Assembly: GCA_002694345.1 (NCBI GenBank)
Contig: NZLV01000031.1
Location: 1 to 16,556, forward strand
Direction of reading: 5' to 3'
From: Maricaulis sp.
GTDB lineage: Bacteria > Pseudomonadota > Alphaproteobacteria > Caulobacterales > Maricaulaceae
DNA: 16,556 nt
Both the position numbers and the translations under genes were made by a program. The notes beneath the pieces are model-generated. The model was not told the origin of the DNA, did no database searches, and saw only the letters and a list, made by a program, of their open reading frames with translations. Below, piece after piece: positions 16,245 through 16,556 of the stretch. Numbering within the stretch: position 1 is the first letter of the stretch; the number at the start of each line of letters is the position of its first letter.

Positions 16245-16556
16245 TTGCGATGGCCGGGGGCTTGGCTTCTAGCCCTCCTTGTCGCCTGCTCCGCTTCCGT
16301 TGCAGGCGCTCAGCCCATACCGGCCCGTGTCGAGTTGAATTTTGCATTCTCGGTCTACACGCCCGTCCCCAGTCCTGTCGTGTATGCGGACAATTTCCGG
16401 TTCACCTCCAGCCAGGGCACCATTTTCCAGATGGTCGACAGGGGCTCTGGCAACTCGCCTTCAATTGGCGTGGCGGGATCCGGCTTCGGCGACATCGAGA
16501 CATTGGTGATCGAGACCGTGGATGGGCGCGAATTCGATTTTGTGTCCTTTTACTAC
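16245..16556 (+). CDS. N-terminal part of a probable secreted or lipid-anchored protein (runs off the window)
   Basis: The frame stays open to the window edge, so the gene is incomplete at its 3' end. From TTG 16245 (AGG seven bases upstream) the product begins MRWPGAWLLALLVACSASVA, a typical signal peptide; LVAC could be a lipobox and AGA-Q a signal peptidase I site. The mature part (QPIPARVELNFAFSVYTPVP, then DNFRFTSSQGTIFQMVDRG and ETLVIETVDGREFDFVSFYY) looks like the start of a beta-sandwich module such as those at the head of PEP-CTERM-like or other surface proteins. I cannot assign a family. The same frame is open back to ATG 16008, which has a fair AGGAA, but the extra 79 codons have weak GC bias and no signal-like order, so I think they are not coding. 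Confidence 0.55.
   Translation, partial: MRWPGAWLLALLVACSASVAGAQPIPARVELNFAFSVYTPVPSPVVYADNFRFTSSQGTIFQMVDRGSGNSPSIGVAGSGFGDIETLVIETVDGREFDFVSFYY

Overview
The window reads as a chromosomal core segment of a GC-rich alphaproteobacterium. Three things point there: the F1 genes form atpHAGDC without any Fo genes; the block rplU-rpmA-GNAT-obgE-proB-nadD-rsfS-rlmH-envC-ctpA has alphaproteobacterial order; and L21 has an Ala/Lys-rich tail ending in a helix-hairpin-helix domain. A stalked, Caulobacter/Maricaulis-like lineage is my guess from protein flavour; no database search was possible.

Region 1 (about 1-5335, + strand) is the F1-ATPase operon: atpH, atpA, atpG, atpD, a 59-codon unassigned ORF, then atpC. 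It closes with a strong UUCG-loop terminator flanked by an A-tract and a T-tract, so it can also serve the convergent - strand operon. The small ORF (4652-4831) starts 5 nt after atpD and is the most novel-looking gene here.

Region 2 (5345-13641, - strand, read right to left) is a tightly packed series: obgE, proB, nadD, rsfS, rlmH, an EnvC-type murein hydrolase activator, the S41 protease ctpA, a membrane-anchored divergent polysaccharide deacetylase-like protein, and rppH. Several junctions overlap by 1-8 nt. The early genes serve 50S subunit maturation (obgE, rsfS, rlmH) and basic metabolism (proB, nadD); the later ones serve the envelope (envC, ctpA, deacetylase-like protein) and RNA turnover (rppH). 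Two of the envelope proteins lack the metal ligands of their enzyme families and look non-catalytic.

Region 3 (13746-15518, - strand) holds a RimJ-type GNAT acetyltransferase, rpmA (L27) and rplU (L21). A clear sigma70-like promoter lies about 135 nt upstream of rplU, and a terminator hairpin separates rpmA from the GNAT gene.

Region 4 (15574-16556, + strand) has tRNA-Ser(CGA) with its own possible promoter and terminator, then about 460 nt of more A/T-rich DNA without a convincing gene but with several inverted repeats. The window ends in the N-terminal part of a probable secreted or lipid-anchored surface protein that runs off the edge.

Most of the window is conserved housekeeping DNA. 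No mobile element, CRISPR array or defence system was found.
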